Shown here: one piece after another, positions 9,576-18,067 of the stretch
Numbering within the stretch: position 1 is the first letter of the stretch
Layout: each line of letters starts with the position of its first letter
Source: Acidimicrobiia bacterium
GTDB taxonomy: Bacteria; Actinomycetota; Acidimicrobiia; Spongiisociales; ZC4RG35
Assembly (NCBI GenBank): GCA_025928935.1
Contig: JAICNB010000009.1
Location: 1-63,974 of the forward strand
Direction: 5' to 3'
DNA: 63,974 nt
Translations under genes and position numbers: made by a program
The notes under the pieces: model-generated
Databases searched by the model: none
What the model was told of the DNA's origin: nothing
What the model saw: only the letters and a program-made list of their open reading frames with translations

Positions 9576-10699
9576 ACGAGGAACTGAGCAAGGTCATCGC
9601 TGCCCTCCTCAAGCGGGGCAAACATCGGGGCTTCCTCACCATGGCCGAGGTCCAGCAGGAGCTGGAGGACGCCGAGGCATCCGGTGAGGCATTCGAGGAG
9701 GTCGCCGACACCCTGCGCGCCCAGGGGATCAGGCTCACCGAGGAGGGCCCGGGGGTCACCGAGGAGTTCATCGAGGTCGGTCAGATCTCGGTGTCAGACC
9801 CCGTCAGGCTCTACCTGAACGAGATCGGCCGCTATCCGCTGCTGACGGGGCAGCAGGAGGTCGAACTGGCCATGCAGATGGAGGCGGGGCGGCGGGCCCA
9901 GGGCCGCATCGCCGAGGATGGCCTCTCGGACGAGGACCGTGCCTTCCTCGGCCATGAGATCGACATGGGGGACGCCGCTCAGAAGCAACTGGTCCAGTCG
10001 AACCTGAGGCTCGTGGTGGCTCTGGCACGCCGCTACGTGGGACGGGGCATGGCCTTGCTCGATCTGGTCCAGGAGGGCAACGTCGGTTTGATGCGGGCCG
10101 TGGAGCGCTTCGACTACCGCCGTGGATTCAAGTTCTCCACGTACGCCACCTGGTGGATCCGTCAAGCCATATCGCGGGCGATCGCGGATCAGGGCCGCAC
10201 CATCCGGATGCCCATCCATGTTCTCGATTCGGTCAACAAGCTCACCCGGGCGCAGCGTGAGATGACCCAGACCATGGGCCGGGCCCCGAGCCTCGAGGAG
10301 CTCGCGGACGAGCTCGACATCGACCCGGCGCGTGTGGCCGAGCTGCAGCGGGTGGCTCAGGACACGGTGTCACTGGAGACCCCGGTCGGGGAGGACGAAG
10401 ACGGCACCCTTGGCGATCTGGTGGAGGATCTCGAGTCGGATCGCCCGGCGGATGTGGCCACCTTCTCCTCGCTCCAGGATCAGCTGGCGATGGCGCTCGA
10501 GGGCCTGAACGAGCGGGAGCGTGAGGTGTTGATCATGCGCTTCGGCCTGGCTGACGGCCGTATGCGGACTCTCGAAGAGGTCGGGTCCCATTTCAAAGTG
10601 ACGAGAGAGCGGATCCGACAGCTCGAGACCAAGGCCCTGGCCAAGCTCCGTCACCCGGATAAGTCGCACAAGCTGGAAGGGTTCCTGGAGAGCTCCTGA
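9572..10699 (+). CDS. rpoD: Primary RNA polymerase sigma factor (RpoD/SigA)
   Basis: Sigma-70 group 1 factor, 375 residues from the GTG that overlaps the dnaG stop; a longer in-frame extension upstream lies inside dnaG and is unlikely. Region 1.2 [17 protein letters not shown], region 2 with [31 protein letters not shown] and [13 protein letters not shown], region 3, and region 4 with RFGLADG and a helix-turn-helix near [10 protein letters not shown]. The short N-terminus (about 60 residues before region 1.2) has little acidic extension. Confidence 0.96.
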   Translation: MNEELSKVIAALLKRGKHRGFLTMAEVQQELEDAEASGEAFEEVADTLRAQGIRLTEEGPGVTEEFIEVGQISVSDPVRLYLNEIGRYPLLTGQQEVELAMQMEAGRRAQGRIAEDGLSDEDRAFLGHEIDMGDAAQKQLVQSNLRLVVALARRYVGRGMALLDLVQEGNVGLMRAVERFDYRRGFKFSTYATWWIRQAISRAIADQGRTIRMPIHVLDSVNKLTRAQREMTQTMGRAPSLEELADELDIDPARVAELQRVAQDTVSLETPVGEDEDGTLGDLVEDLESDRPADVATFSSLQDQLAMALEGLNEREREVLIMRFGLADGRMRTLEEVGSHFKVTRERIRQLETKALAKLRHPDKSHKLEGFLESS

Positions 10700-10823
10700 T
10701 GTCCTCGCGTGCAACTGCCCACACCCGCGGTGGTCTTCTGGACACGGCAGGGGACTCCCCTGACCACCGGTGCAGCCCCCCACGCCCCACACTGCTCAGG
10801 TGCACACGGCCTGATGTGCGTGG

Positions 10824-10829
10824 CAGAAT
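10824..10829 (+). promoter_or_regulatory. Possible leaderless -10 before the YtxH-like gene
   Basis: CAGAAT followed by seven bases and GTG 10837. Weak on its own, but it fits the spacing seen at other starts. Confidence 0.3.
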
Positions 10830-10836
10830 CGAGCGC

Positions 10837-11082
10837 GTGAGATTCAAGACGGGTTTGGTGATGGGTGCAGCCCTCGGCTACGTGCTCGGTGCGAGGGCCG
10901 GTCGCGAGCGTTACGAGCAGATCAAGAGGGCCGCAGCCGAGGCGCGCAGACATCCGGCGGTGTCACAGCTGGTCGATCAGGGGGTTGGCCTCGTCGATGC
11001 GGGACGTTATGTCGCGGCCACCGGATTGTCCGCCGGGGCCAAGGGTTTGCGGTCGATCGACCATCAGACGGGGTCGGAGTAG
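10837..11082 (+). CDS. YtxH-like small membrane-associated protein
   Basis: 81 residues from GTG 10837. It begins with one short Gly/Ala-rich hydrophobic segment (GLVMGAALGYVLGARAG) followed by the basic RERYEQIKR stretch, a pattern common in small actinobacterial YtxH-type proteins. Function unknown. It lies between rpoD and tRNA-Asn. Confidence 0.65.
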   Translation: MRFKTGLVMGAALGYVLGARAGRERYEQIKRAAAEARRHPAVSQLVDQGVGLVDAGRYVAATGLSAGAKGLRSIDHQTGSE

Positions 11083-11125
11083 GACCCCGGGGACTGGTAC
11101 CCTGGCACCTGCCAGCCGGCAACCT

Positions 11126-11198
11126 TCCGCGGTAGCTCAATTGGTAGAGCAGTGGACTGTTAATCCATTGGTTGTAGGTTCGAGTCCTACCCGCGGAG
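11126..11198 (+). tRNA. tRNA-Asn (GTT)
   Basis: Complete cloverleaf of 73 bases: acceptor TCCGCGG/CCGCGGA, D arm GCTCAATTGGTAGAGC, anticodon stem GTGGA/TCCAT with loop CTGTTAA (anticodon GTT), T arm GTAGG-TTCGAGT-CCTAC, discriminator G. The CCA end is not encoded. Confidence 0.95.
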
Positions 11199-11201
11199 CC
11201 T

Positions 11202-11245
11202 GACTGTCAATCCATTGGTTGTGGGTTCGAGTCCTACCCGCGGAG
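11202..11245 (+). repeat. Duplicated 3' half of tRNA-Asn
   Basis: 44 bases repeat positions 11155-11198 of tRNA-Asn with two substitutions, three bases after the intact gene. It covers the end of the anticodon stem, anticodon loop, variable loop, T arm and 3' acceptor strand; no 5' half is present. One change converts the anticodon GTT to GTC. It could be a tRNA-site integration scar (att remnant) or the rest of a collapsed tandem tRNA duplication. Confidence 0.85.
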
Positions 11246-11338
11246 CAGATCGACTTCGCACGCAAACGCCAGTCTTCTCATCTGCTATTGGCGGTTCTGG
11301 CTCGTTCGGTGGTGCGGGGCTGCTCGGTGGTGGTTGTG

Positions 11339-12586
11339 CTATCCGGGCTGTGGCGGCGTGTCGCCTCCGGTGAGAACGCCGAAATCTCCGGCCACGGGCA
11401 GCGCCGTGGCGACTCCGTAGGTGAGGGTCTCGTTGGCGTTGCCTTGGCTATTGGTGTAGCGGAGGAAGATGTTGCCGGTCGAGGGTCGGAACAAGCCTAC
11501 GGTCTCTGGGCCGGGAGCACCGCGGCGTGCCCATTCGGCCGCGACGATCTTGTCCCCGGGATCGCCGAAGATGAATTGGGAATCTGCGTTGCCTTGGGTG
11601 TGCGTATTGCGGAAGTAGACGAGACCCGTCGACTCCCGGTGCAGACCGACCTCGTCGACCAGGTCATTGTCGAAATCTCCGACGAACGGATTGTCCCCGG
11701 GGTTGCCGAAGATGTAGCTGAAGTCGGCTTGCCCAAGGCCCTCACCGTTGACTCCGAGATCGTTGATGACATAGATGCGGGATTCGGATGGCCGGTAGAT
11801 CGAGATCGTGTCGCAGCCATCCCCGTCGAAGTCGCCCGCCAGCGGGACATCGGCCGGGTCTCCGACGAAGAAGCTGATGTTGGCGACGCCCTGCAGATTC
11901 GAATTGCGGAGATAGACGAATCCGTCCGACTGGCGGTAGAGGCCGGGTGTCTCGTCGCCGTCACAGTCCCAATCGCCGACGAAGGGCAGGTCGCCGGGAG
12001 TGCCATAGAAGAAATGAGTCGTGTTACCTGCCAGATCGAGGAGGTTCCACTCACCTGTTGAAATGTCAACAACGCCGACCGATCCCTTGCTCTCGGAGTC
12101 GGCGAACGTGTTGTATCCGGAGGTGTCGGAGGCGATGCCATCGTCCCTCCCTACGAAGACCACTGTCACGTACAGATATCCGCCACTGGTGTCGGTGCCG
12201 ATCCCAACGTAGTTGTAGTCACCCAGGGTGTTCATCCTGTGAGCGGGGGAGGCCATGAACGCGTCGTGGAGCGAGGTGGGGGACTTGCCCTTCCCGACGT
12301 TTTCCGCGATCCCTGACCAGCCGGTGCCGGCAGCGGTGGTCAGGTCCGCCTCGGTGGAGTGAAAGATCTGGCCCGTCGCCACCATGTCATCTGTGTGACT
12401 TCGTGCGTGCGAACGCAGGGCGTCGTCGAGTTGCAGAGCGCCGAGGCCCTCCGCGGCCCGGGTCGCATTGATCTTCGATAGGAATTCGGCCTCGGTTCCG
12501 CTATCCGCGTTCACGGCGGGGGCCAAGGCCGAGAGAGACAGCGTCATGGCGACGAGCAAGATCACCTGACGACCCCTTCCGCGCAT
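11339..12586 (-). CDS. Secreted CAP/SCP-domain protein with FG-GAP-like repeats
   Basis: 415 residues with an N-terminal signal peptide (basic start, hydrophobic core to about residue 27, cleavage near VNA-D). Residues about 30-145 form a CAP (SCP/PR-1) domain: HARSHTDDM, FHSTEADL, GIAENVG and SPAHRMNTLGDY. The rest is four or five repeats of about 50 residues with the pattern FG-x-PGD-x-P-x-VGDFD-x-D, x-YRPS-x-G-x-YLRN, typical of calcium-binding beta-propeller-like repeats. Probably extracellular. It converges on tRNA-Asn and its duplicated half, which may mark acquired DNA. Enzymatic role unknown. Confidence 0.85.
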   Translation of the reverse strand: MRGRGRQVILLVAMTLSLSALAPAVNADSGTEAEFLSKINATRAAEGLGALQLDDALRSHARSHTDDMVATGQIFHSTEADLTTAAGTGWSGIAENVGKGKSPTSLHDAFMASPAHRMNTLGDYNYVGIGTDTSGGYLYVTVVFVGRDDGIASDTSGYNTFADSESKGSVGVVDISTGEWNLLDLAGNTTHFFYGTPGDLPFVGDWDCDGDETPGLYRQSDGFVYLRNSNLQGVANISFFVGDPADVPLAGDFDGDGCDTISIYRPSESRIYVINDLGVNGEGLGQADFSYIFGNPGDNPFVGDFDNDLVDEVGLHRESTGLVYFRNTHTQGNADSQFIFGDPGDKIVAAEWARRGAPGPETVGLFRPSTGNIFLRYTNSQGNANETLTYGVATALPVAGDFGVLTGGDTPPQPG

Positions 12587-12881
12587 TCGTAATTAGTCGG
12601 CGCAGGATGAAGTTTCTTGAGGCCGGGTCGGGACCAGTTCTGAGCGGCCTCGGAAATGCCGTCGATGCGACGAGAGGAAAGTGCCGACCCGGACCGGACG
12701 CTGAATCGTCGTGCGGCCGCGTCGAGCATGACTTTCACGTTCTTGAGATCTTGGCGTCGCCTTTGCCTCACCTGGGACCCGATCGACGACCTGTGGCCTG
12801 CACGCCTCCTCTGACCCTTAGGGCCTTTTTCCTCTGGTCATCGCGAGCCGTCAGGCCAACGCTGGGACAAAGGAGGTCGAG
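12587..12881. other. Intergenic region between the CAP gene and a small orphan gene
   Basis: Nothing clearly genic. Near 12817-12832 a short CCC-TTA-GGG inverted repeat is followed by CCTTTTTC, which might act as a weak terminator on the plus strand. An AAAGGAGG Shine-Dalgarno just before 12882 belongs to the next gene. Confidence 0.4.
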
Positions 12882-13277
12882 ATGGGCGACAGCTACATCC
12901 TCTTCGATATCCCCGGTGGGGGAAGGCCGATCGACCAGGGCTTCCTCGAGCAGCTCGGCCACAGGGTCATGGTCTGCCCGGGCCCTGCACCGGGAACGCT
13001 ATGCCCGATCCTCAGCGGTGAGGGCTGTCCCTTGGCCGAGTCAGCTCACGGGATCGTCTTCGAGCTCGATCTCGATCGCCCGCAACATCGGACCATCCTG
13101 AAGCGCTACAAGGAGACGCTCCGCGAGGACGTGCCGATTCGCGTGGTGGTCGAGCCGGGCCAGGCCGAGAGATATCCAGACCTGGTACGCGGCCTGAAGG
13201 TGGTCAGTCACCCCCCGGTGGCGGGCGACCTCGACGCCCTCGCTGCCGAGGTGGACGCCGCCGACGGCCTCGTCTGA
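12882..13277 (+). CDS. Conserved-looking hypothetical protein, 131 aa
   Basis: Not recognised. It is preceded by an ideal Shine-Dalgarno (AAAGGAGG, about six bases before ATG), unlike many leaderless neighbours, which argues that it is real. The protein is soluble and mixed alpha/beta: an N-terminal strand-like YILFDIPGGGRP, a CPGPAPGTLCP segment with cysteines near residues 33, 41 and 49, and a C-terminal half with HRTILKRYKETL and IRVVVEPGQ. No signal peptide or membrane segment. Confidence 0.6.
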   Translation: MGDSYILFDIPGGGRPIDQGFLEQLGHRVMVCPGPAPGTLCPILSGEGCPLAESAHGIVFELDLDRPQHRTILKRYKETLREDVPIRVVVEPGQAERYPDLVRGLKVVSHPPVAGDLDALAAEVDAADGLV

Positions 13278-13310
13278 TCATCACCAATTCCGGCCCCCCT
13301 GGGGCGATCC

Positions 13311-14885
13311 TCAATCGTGAACCTCGCGCAACCGAAACACCTCGACCCGGTTGGCTCGCCCGGAGAGATCCATCAATCCCACCGACTCCACTGTCAGCCG
13401 GTCCCGTGCCGCCTCGTAAGTCGTCTCCCCGATGAGGACCTCACCAGGTAGGGCCCGTGCCTGGAGACGGGACGCGACATTGACCGTGTCACCGATTGCG
13501 GTGAAGCTCCTCCGCTCCTCGGAGCCCACGTTGCCGACGACGGCCGGGCCGGTGTTGACACCGATCCGGAATCGAGGCCAACCAAGATGACGCCCCGCTA
13601 CTTCTTCGCTTCCCTCCTGGAAGCCGAGCCCTGCTCTGCAGCCGCGCAGGGCATGATCGTCCTGGTCCCCCGTGACATTGAACACCACGAGGACGGCATC
13701 ACCCGCGATGCTGTCGACGAACCCGCCGTTCGCCTCGACGACCGGGAGTGTCAGCGACCAGTATTCGTTGAGCATCTCCACCACCTGCCCCGGCTCCGAC
13801 TCTTCGGAAAAGGCGGTGAATCCCCGCAGGTCGGCGAAAAGGACCGTGATGTCACGCGTGTCACCGCCGAGCTCGGTCAGCTCTGGGTTTCGACGTATTC
13901 GGGCCGCTAGTTGGGTCGATAGATAGGGGGCGAACAGCTCATCGAGCTTTCGTATCTCTCTGGCCGCGTGGGCCAGGAGCTCGGCCTCGTCGCCGGAGAG
14001 CTCGAATCGGGCCGACAGATCTTCGATTCCGGCATCATGGGAGAGCAGCGCTTTCACCGCGTCGGCTCGTTCTCGGTCCACCCGGCCAAGCGTCGAATCG
14101 AGGTACAGGCTGCTGAAGGCAGCCGGGACCGAGTCCTGTCGGCGGTATTCCTTGCGCACCGCCAGTGCGGCGACCAGAAACGCCACGGCCATCAGCACGT
14201 GCCATTCCCACCAGCTCAGGTGCCAATTGGACGAAACCGTCACTGCAAGCATCGCTTCGCCCAGGAGGACCCACGTGGCCACGATTGCCAGAACCAGAGA
14301 CACCGAACGTCGGCGGTAGATGCCGACGTAGCGCAATGCTGCGATGCCGTAGAGGATCATCCCGGCGATGCCGAGCGCGATCAGCCAACCTTCACCGGCC
14401 TCGACGAGGTCCGGATCGCCGAGAGGCGGCCAGCCTGCGAGCGAGATGACGGCCCATGCCAGGAGCAAGCCGAGGACACCCGACCTGAGCAATTGCTGTG
14501 ATCGGCCCAGCCATCTGGCTGCTGGTGACAGGAGGGGGAGACTCGAGGCGGCGGCAAAGCACGAGCCAACGAACAGCCCGAGGGGCATGGCTACGTCGAA
14601 ACCGGCGTTGGGGCCTGCCAGCAGGACACCGGGCGTCGCCAGGGCGTGGAGGGCTAGGAAGCCGGCGCTCGATGTGAAAGCAAGAGAGACGAGGAACACC
14701 CTGACATCTCTCCGCTTGCGCGCCGCCTCACCCATCACCAGCCCGAGGAGCACCGCGAGCACACTCACGACGATCACCAGCCAGAAGTGGGTGGGGTTGT
14801 GCTGCCATTGCAGATCCAGGTCCGGCCGGATCAGCAGAAGGAGCAGACCTGCCAGGGGGAGAGCGAGGGCGACAATGATCAGCAT
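13311..14885 (-). CDS. Membrane class III adenylate/guanylate cyclase
   Basis: 524 residues. The N-terminal half has about seven or eight hydrophobic segments (to about residue 240), followed by a helical linker and a C-terminal class III cyclase homology domain (about 345-520). The first metal Asp lies in VLFADLRGFTAFS and the second in SIAGDAVLVVF; GDTVNVASRL supplies a purine-contacting Asp and the transition-state Asn and Arg. The Lys normally found four residues before the second metal Asp is Ser here, so nucleotide preference or activity may be unusual. A cyclic-nucleotide-binding histidine kinase is encoded at 50.2-51.5 kb and could be a downstream reader (inference). Confidence 0.87.
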   Translation of the reverse strand: MLIIVALALPLAGLLLLLIRPDLDLQWQHNPTHFWLVIVVSVLAVLLGLVMGEAARKRRDVRVFLVSLAFTSSAGFLALHALATPGVLLAGPNAGFDVAMPLGLFVGSCFAAASSLPLLSPAARWLGRSQQLLRSGVLGLLLAWAVISLAGWPPLGDPDLVEAGEGWLIALGIAGMILYGIAALRYVGIYRRRSVSLVLAIVATWVLLGEAMLAVTVSSNWHLSWWEWHVLMAVAFLVAALAVRKEYRRQDSVPAAFSSLYLDSTLGRVDRERADAVKALLSHDAGIEDLSARFELSGDEAELLAHAAREIRKLDELFAPYLSTQLAARIRRNPELTELGGDTRDITVLFADLRGFTAFSEESEPGQVVEMLNEYWSLTLPVVEANGGFVDSIAGDAVLVVFNVTGDQDDHALRGCRAGLGFQEGSEEVAGRHLGWPRFRIGVNTGPAVVGNVGSEERRSFTAIGDTVNVASRLQARALPGEVLIGETTYEAARDRLTVESVGLMDLSGRANRVEVFRLREVHD

Positions 14886-14981
14886 GACTGCTCACCGCGG
14901 CTGGTCGCGACGAGTCTCAGACTGCTATGGCTTCCAGCCAGGCTACTCGGGTGGCCTGATGCCGAGTAGTCGATGAGCAGG

Positions 14982-15203
14982 TCAGACCCGCTGTACCCCA
15001 TCGAGCATCAGGTCGACGTCGAGGAACCCGTCACCGTCCTCGACACTCACCACCCGGAGACGGGCATTGGGCTTCGATATCCACGCAGCGCGGTTGCGCA
15101 GGCGGATCTCGGTGGCGCGATTGTCCTGCGTCATGACCCGGATCTTCGCTCTACCCGTCTTCTTGAGTAGGGAGAGAGCAGCGTCGATGGCGCCTTCGAT
15201 CAT
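14982..15203 (-). CDS. Small hypothetical protein, 73 aa
   Basis: Not recognised. Basic, no membrane segment. The ATG at 15203 lies six bases after TAGTCT (TANNNT) on the minus strand, the leaderless arrangement seen elsewhere, which favours this strand over the overlapping plus-strand frame. The sequence has an amphipathic N-terminus (IDAALSLLKK) and a C-terminal VVSVEDGDGFLDVDLML. Confidence 0.5.
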   Translation of the reverse strand: MIEGAIDAALSLLKKTGRAKIRVMTQDNRATEIRLRNRAAWISKPNARLRVVSVEDGDGFLDVDLMLDGVQRV

Positions 15204-15209
15204 GTCGGG

Positions 15210-15215
15210 AGACTA
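15210..15215 (-). promoter_or_regulatory. Leaderless -10 of the 73-aa gene
   Basis: TAGTCT on the minus strand, six bases before ATG 15203. Confidence 0.4.
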
Positions 15216-15428
15216 CGCCCGCCCTCGACTGTCGGCCGCAGGTCGCGAAAACCAATATTCGCATTGGCCTCCAGTCGAATGATGATCAGACCGATCACAA
15301 GTCTTGGTGGGGTGGCACCGATGGTCAGTTGCTCTGCTTCTTGCCGTCGTCCCAATCCATCGCCGTCCCGGCTGCGAACGGGACCTGGCAGGGGCTGTAA
15401 ACGGCTTCGATGACGAGAGGTTTGGCGA

Positions 15429-15626
15429 ATGACACTGATGCACATGGCTTTGGGGGCGCTGTCTTCGATTCTGGGAGCCCATCTGTCCTGGACGCTCACC
15501 GATTGGATCATCCAACGCAAGAGGACCGGACGTCCCGTTCTCCTGGCCGCCGTCGCGTCGGCCGCCGGTCTCGCCTTGCTCGTCGTGGCCTTTGGGGTAC
15601 TGCTGTCTGAAACCGGAGTGGCCTGA
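15429..15626 (+). CDS. Small membrane protein, 65 aa
   Basis: Not recognised. Two hydrophobic segments (about residues 5-25 and 38-60) separated by a basic loop IIQRKRTGRP. GAGAGG at 15415-15420 is a well-spaced ribosome binding site. No family assignment. Confidence 0.5.
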   Translation: MTLMHMALGALSSILGAHLSWTLTDWIIQRKRTGRPVLLAAVASAAGLALLVVAFGVLLSETGVA

Positions 15627-15641
15627 CCCGCAGCAGGCGAG

Positions 15642-15845
15642 TCAGCGTCGGCCCGAGCGACCCCTCCAGAACAGCAGCCCACCGGCCGCCATCGCCACGA
15701 CCCCCCAGACGACCCAGGTCATGTCGCCGGTCATGAAGCTCTGTGGGGCCAAGGCGACGTCGAAACCTTGAAGGATCCAGACCAACCCGATGATGGCCAG
15801 GATGATCCCGGCCACTTTGCTCAGATCACGCATCGCTCTTGACAT
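15642..15845 (-). CDS. Small membrane protein, about 67 aa
   Basis: Two hydrophobic segments ([18 protein letters not shown] and [17 protein letters not shown]) with a short loop, ending in a basic tail RGRSGRR. Start taken at ATG 15845; ATG 15833 (four codons later) is an alternative and has better spacing to a GAGGGGAG run. It is divergent from the aromatic leader/fusion gene, and its 5' end overlaps that gene's -35 element. Function unknown. Confidence 0.6.
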   Translation of the reverse strand: MSRAMRDLSKVAGIILAIIGLVWILQGFDVALAPQSFMTGDMTWVVWGVVAMAAGGLLFWRGRSGRR

Positions 15846-15870
15846 TCTCCCCTCGGACGGCGAATAATCT
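15839..15870 (+). promoter_or_regulatory. Promoter of the aromatic leader-fusion operon
   Basis: Perfect -35 TTGACA at 15839-15844. Two overlapping -10 candidates: AATAAT (15863-15868, 18-base spacer, 5 of 6) and TAATCT (15865-15870). Either predicts transcription starting at or within two bases of the leader ATG at 15877, i.e. a leaderless leader peptide. Confidence 0.7.
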
Positions 15871-15876
15871 GCGTCC

Positions 15877-15951
15877 ATGACGACGAGCCCGACCTCGATC
15901 TCCGGCGCCATCTCGCGGCGCTACTTCGGGTTCGTCTATTTCGGCGCCTAG
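15877..15951 (+). CDS. Putative Phe/Tyr leader peptide (24 aa) of the pheA-aroF fusion
   Basis: Short frame from ATG 15877 to TAG 15949. Its C-terminal part reads [11 protein letters not shown]: five aromatic residues (2 Tyr, 3 Phe) within eight positions, as expected for a ribosome-stalling leader that senses Phe/Tyr. It ends 68 bases before the start of the chorismate mutase-prephenate dehydratase-DAHP synthase gene. The leader's last codons (TCGGCGC, 15941-15947) are complementary to GCGCCGA at 16001-16007, which overlaps the weak GAGG ribosome site of the gene; an alternative local hairpin is GGCGC-CTA-GCGCC (15943-15955). No U-tract is visible, so control of translation is more likely than transcription termination. 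Confidence 0.65.
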   Translation: MTTSPTSISGAISRRYFGFVYFGA

Positions 15952-16019
15952 CGCCGATCCACCTCACCCCGCGCCACTCCGTAACTTTCACCCTTCTAAC
16001 GCGCCGAGGCGAACCCAAA

Positions 16020-18053
16020 ATGAACGAGAGATCAGATCCCAACCCAGGTGACATCGAACAGATCCGGGACGACATCGACCGGATCGACGCCGACATCCTC
16101 AAGCTCCTGGCCGAGCGGAAGGCCCACAGCCTTCGCATCGCCAAGGAGAAGGGGATCCACGATCGCCCTTCCCGTGACCAGACGAGGGAGGAGGGACTGA
16201 TCTCCGACCGCATCGCCTCGGGGATGGAGCACGACCTCGACTCGGGTCTGGTGAATCGGGTCTGGAGGGAGATCGTCAACGACTCGGTCCGGATCCAGCA
16301 GGAGTTCCTGGATCGAGCTGAGGGCCCCAACCAGGCGGTGACCGTCGCCATCCAGGGCATCGACGGCTCGTACAGCCAGCTCGCCGCCCAGCAGTACTTC
16401 GATCACAAGGGGACCTCGGTCAACTACGTCAGGTCGCCCACCTTCGCCGCCGCCATCTCTGCCGTTCAGCGAGGCGAAGCCGACGTGGCGGTCCTCCCCA
16501 TAGAGAACACCACTTCGGGGGCGATATCCGAGGTCTATGACCTACTTCTCGAGAGCAACCTCCGCTTTGTCGGCGATGTCCGCTTCCGGATCCGGCATTG
16601 CCTGCTCGGGATCGAAGGCGCGTCGATCTCGGAGCTGCGCCGTATCTACTGCCATCCCCAGGCCGTGGCCCAGTGCTCGGAGTTTCTGGCCCAGCTCGAC
16701 CGCTGCGAGATCGTCTACTTCTCGGACACCGCCTTGTCCGGGCAGAAGATACGGGATCTCGGCGACCCCACGGTCGCCGCCATCGCCAGTGAGGAGGCGG
16801 CGCGGATCTTCGGTCTAGACGTCCTCAAGACGGGGATCGCCAACCGTGACGAGAACTACACGAGGTTCGTCGTGGTCGCACCCGAGCCGGCCCATGTGCC
16901 CGAAGGCATTCCTACCAAGACGTCGATCGTGATGGCGGTGGGCAACCACCCCGGAGCACTCATGGACGCGCTCGGTGTGTTTCACGACGCCGACATCAAC
17001 CTGGTCATGCTCGAGTCACGGCCGATCCCGAACAACCCACGCGAGGAGCTGTTCTATCTCGACTTCGACGGCAACATCTCGGATCCGTCGGTGGTCGCAG
17101 TGCTCGACACTCTGACACGGCTAGTGCGTTTCATGCGGGTGCTGGGCAGCTATCCCTCCCGCGATCTCCGGCCCAAGCCCGTTGAGCGAAAGGGTAGACG
17201 GGCGACTCCGAGGGGCCGCTCGGCCCTGACTCAGCTCGAAGCATCGCCGTCCAGTCCCAAGGGCTACCGGCTGGGCAGCCGGGGGCACAAGGAGCAGAAC
17301 ACGGTCGTCGAAGTTGCCGGGGTGAAGCTCGGAGGCGAAGACCTGGTCGTGATCGCCGGGCCATGCGCGGTGGAATCGTGGGATCAGATGATGACCGCGG
17401 CCAAGGCGGTCAAGGAAAGCGGTGGCTCCATACTCAGGGGTGGGTGCTTCAAGCCGCGGACCTCGCCCTACTCCTTCCAGGGACTGGGGATGGAGGCCCT
17501 CGAGATTCTGGTGGAGGCGGGCAAGGCCTATGGGCTCCCGGTGGTCACCGAGGTGGTGTCCCCAGAGGACGTCGAGGGTGTCGCCCGCAAGGCCGACATC
17601 CTCCAGATCGGCACCCGCAACATGCAGAACTTCTCGCTGCTGTCGGCGGTGGGCCGGGCCCATCGCCCGGTGATGCTGAAGCGGGGCATGAGCTCCTCCC
17701 TCGACGAGCTCTTGCAGGCCGCGGAGTACATCCTCTCCGAGGGGAACCAGCAGGTTTTCCTCTGCGAGCGGGGGATCAGGACCTTCGAGACCTCCACCCG
17801 GAACACCCTCGACCTCAGTGCGGTTCCGGTGCTGCGCCAGCGGACCCATCTCCCGGTGATCGTGGACCCGTCGCACGCCGCCGGGGATCGTGACCTCGTC
17901 CCTCCCCTCGCTCTCGCTGCCCAGGCGATAGGGGCTCACGGCATCATGGTCGAGATCCACCCGGACCCGGATACGGCGTTGAGCGACGGCCCCCAGTCCC
18001 TGACGCTGGATCAGTTCCGGGAGATGATGGTGGGGCTGGGCCTGAGCAGCTGA
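16020..18053 (+). CDS. Chorismate mutase-prephenate dehydratase-ACT-DAHP synthase fusion
   Basis: 677-residue fusion joining the first step of the shikimate pathway to two steps of phenylalanine synthesis. Order: AroQ chorismate mutase (about 8-95), prephenate dehydratase (about 105-285, with the Thr-Arg-Phe motif in NYTRFVVV), ACT domain (about 299-375, GALMDAL and LESRP Phe-binding motifs), a basic linker, and a type I beta DAHP synthase (about 421-677; [40 protein letters not shown] metal and substrate residues). Each catalytic motif looks intact. The ACT domain could feed back on both activities. ATG 16020 follows the Phe/Tyr leader. No tyrA-like domain is present. Confidence 0.92.
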   Translation: MNERSDPNPGDIEQIRDDIDRIDADILKLLAERKAHSLRIAKEKGIHDRPSRDQTREEGLISDRIASGMEHDLDSGLVNRVWREIVNDSVRIQQEFLDRAEGPNQAVTVAIQGIDGSYSQLAAQQYFDHKGTSVNYVRSPTFAAAISAVQRGEADVAVLPIENTTSGAISEVYDLLLESNLRFVGDVRFRIRHCLLGIEGASISELRRIYCHPQAVAQCSEFLAQLDRCEIVYFSDTALSGQKIRDLGDPTVAAIASEEAARIFGLDVLKTGIANRDENYTRFVVVAPEPAHVPEGIPTKTSIVMAVGNHPGALMDALGVFHDADINLVMLESRPIPNNPREELFYLDFDGNISDPSVVAVLDTLTRLVRFMRVLGSYPSRDLRPKPVERKGRRATPRGRSALTQLEASPSSPKGYRLGSRGHKEQNTVVEVAGVKLGGEDLVVIAGPCAVESWDQMMTAAKAVKESGGSILRGGCFKPRTSPYSFQGLGMEALEILVEAGKAYGLPVVTEVVSPEDVEGVARKADILQIGTRNMQNFSLLSAVGRAHRPVMLKRGMSSSLDELLQAAEYILSEGNQQVFLCERGIRTFETSTRNTLDLSAVPVLRQRTHLPVIVDPSHAAGDRDLVPPLALAAQAIGAHGIMVEIHPDPDTALSDGPQSLTLDQFREMMVGLGLSS

Positions 18054-18067
18054 CGGCCCGGCCGCCC

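Noticed and set aside
11202-11245. Second tRNA gene (Asp-like anticodon GTC)
   Set aside because: No 5' acceptor strand, D arm or 5' half of the anticodon stem is present, so it cannot fold as a tRNA; kept only as a repeat.
11219-12061. 280-codon plus-strand frame opposite the CAP protein
   Set aside because: Low-complexity, acidic, repeat-derived shadow of the FG-GAP-like repeats; the minus-strand protein has signal peptide and CAP motifs.
15200-15682. 160-codon minus-strand frame over the 65-aa membrane protein
   Set aside because: No start signal and low-quality composition; the short plus-strand gene has a ribosome binding site and two membrane helices.
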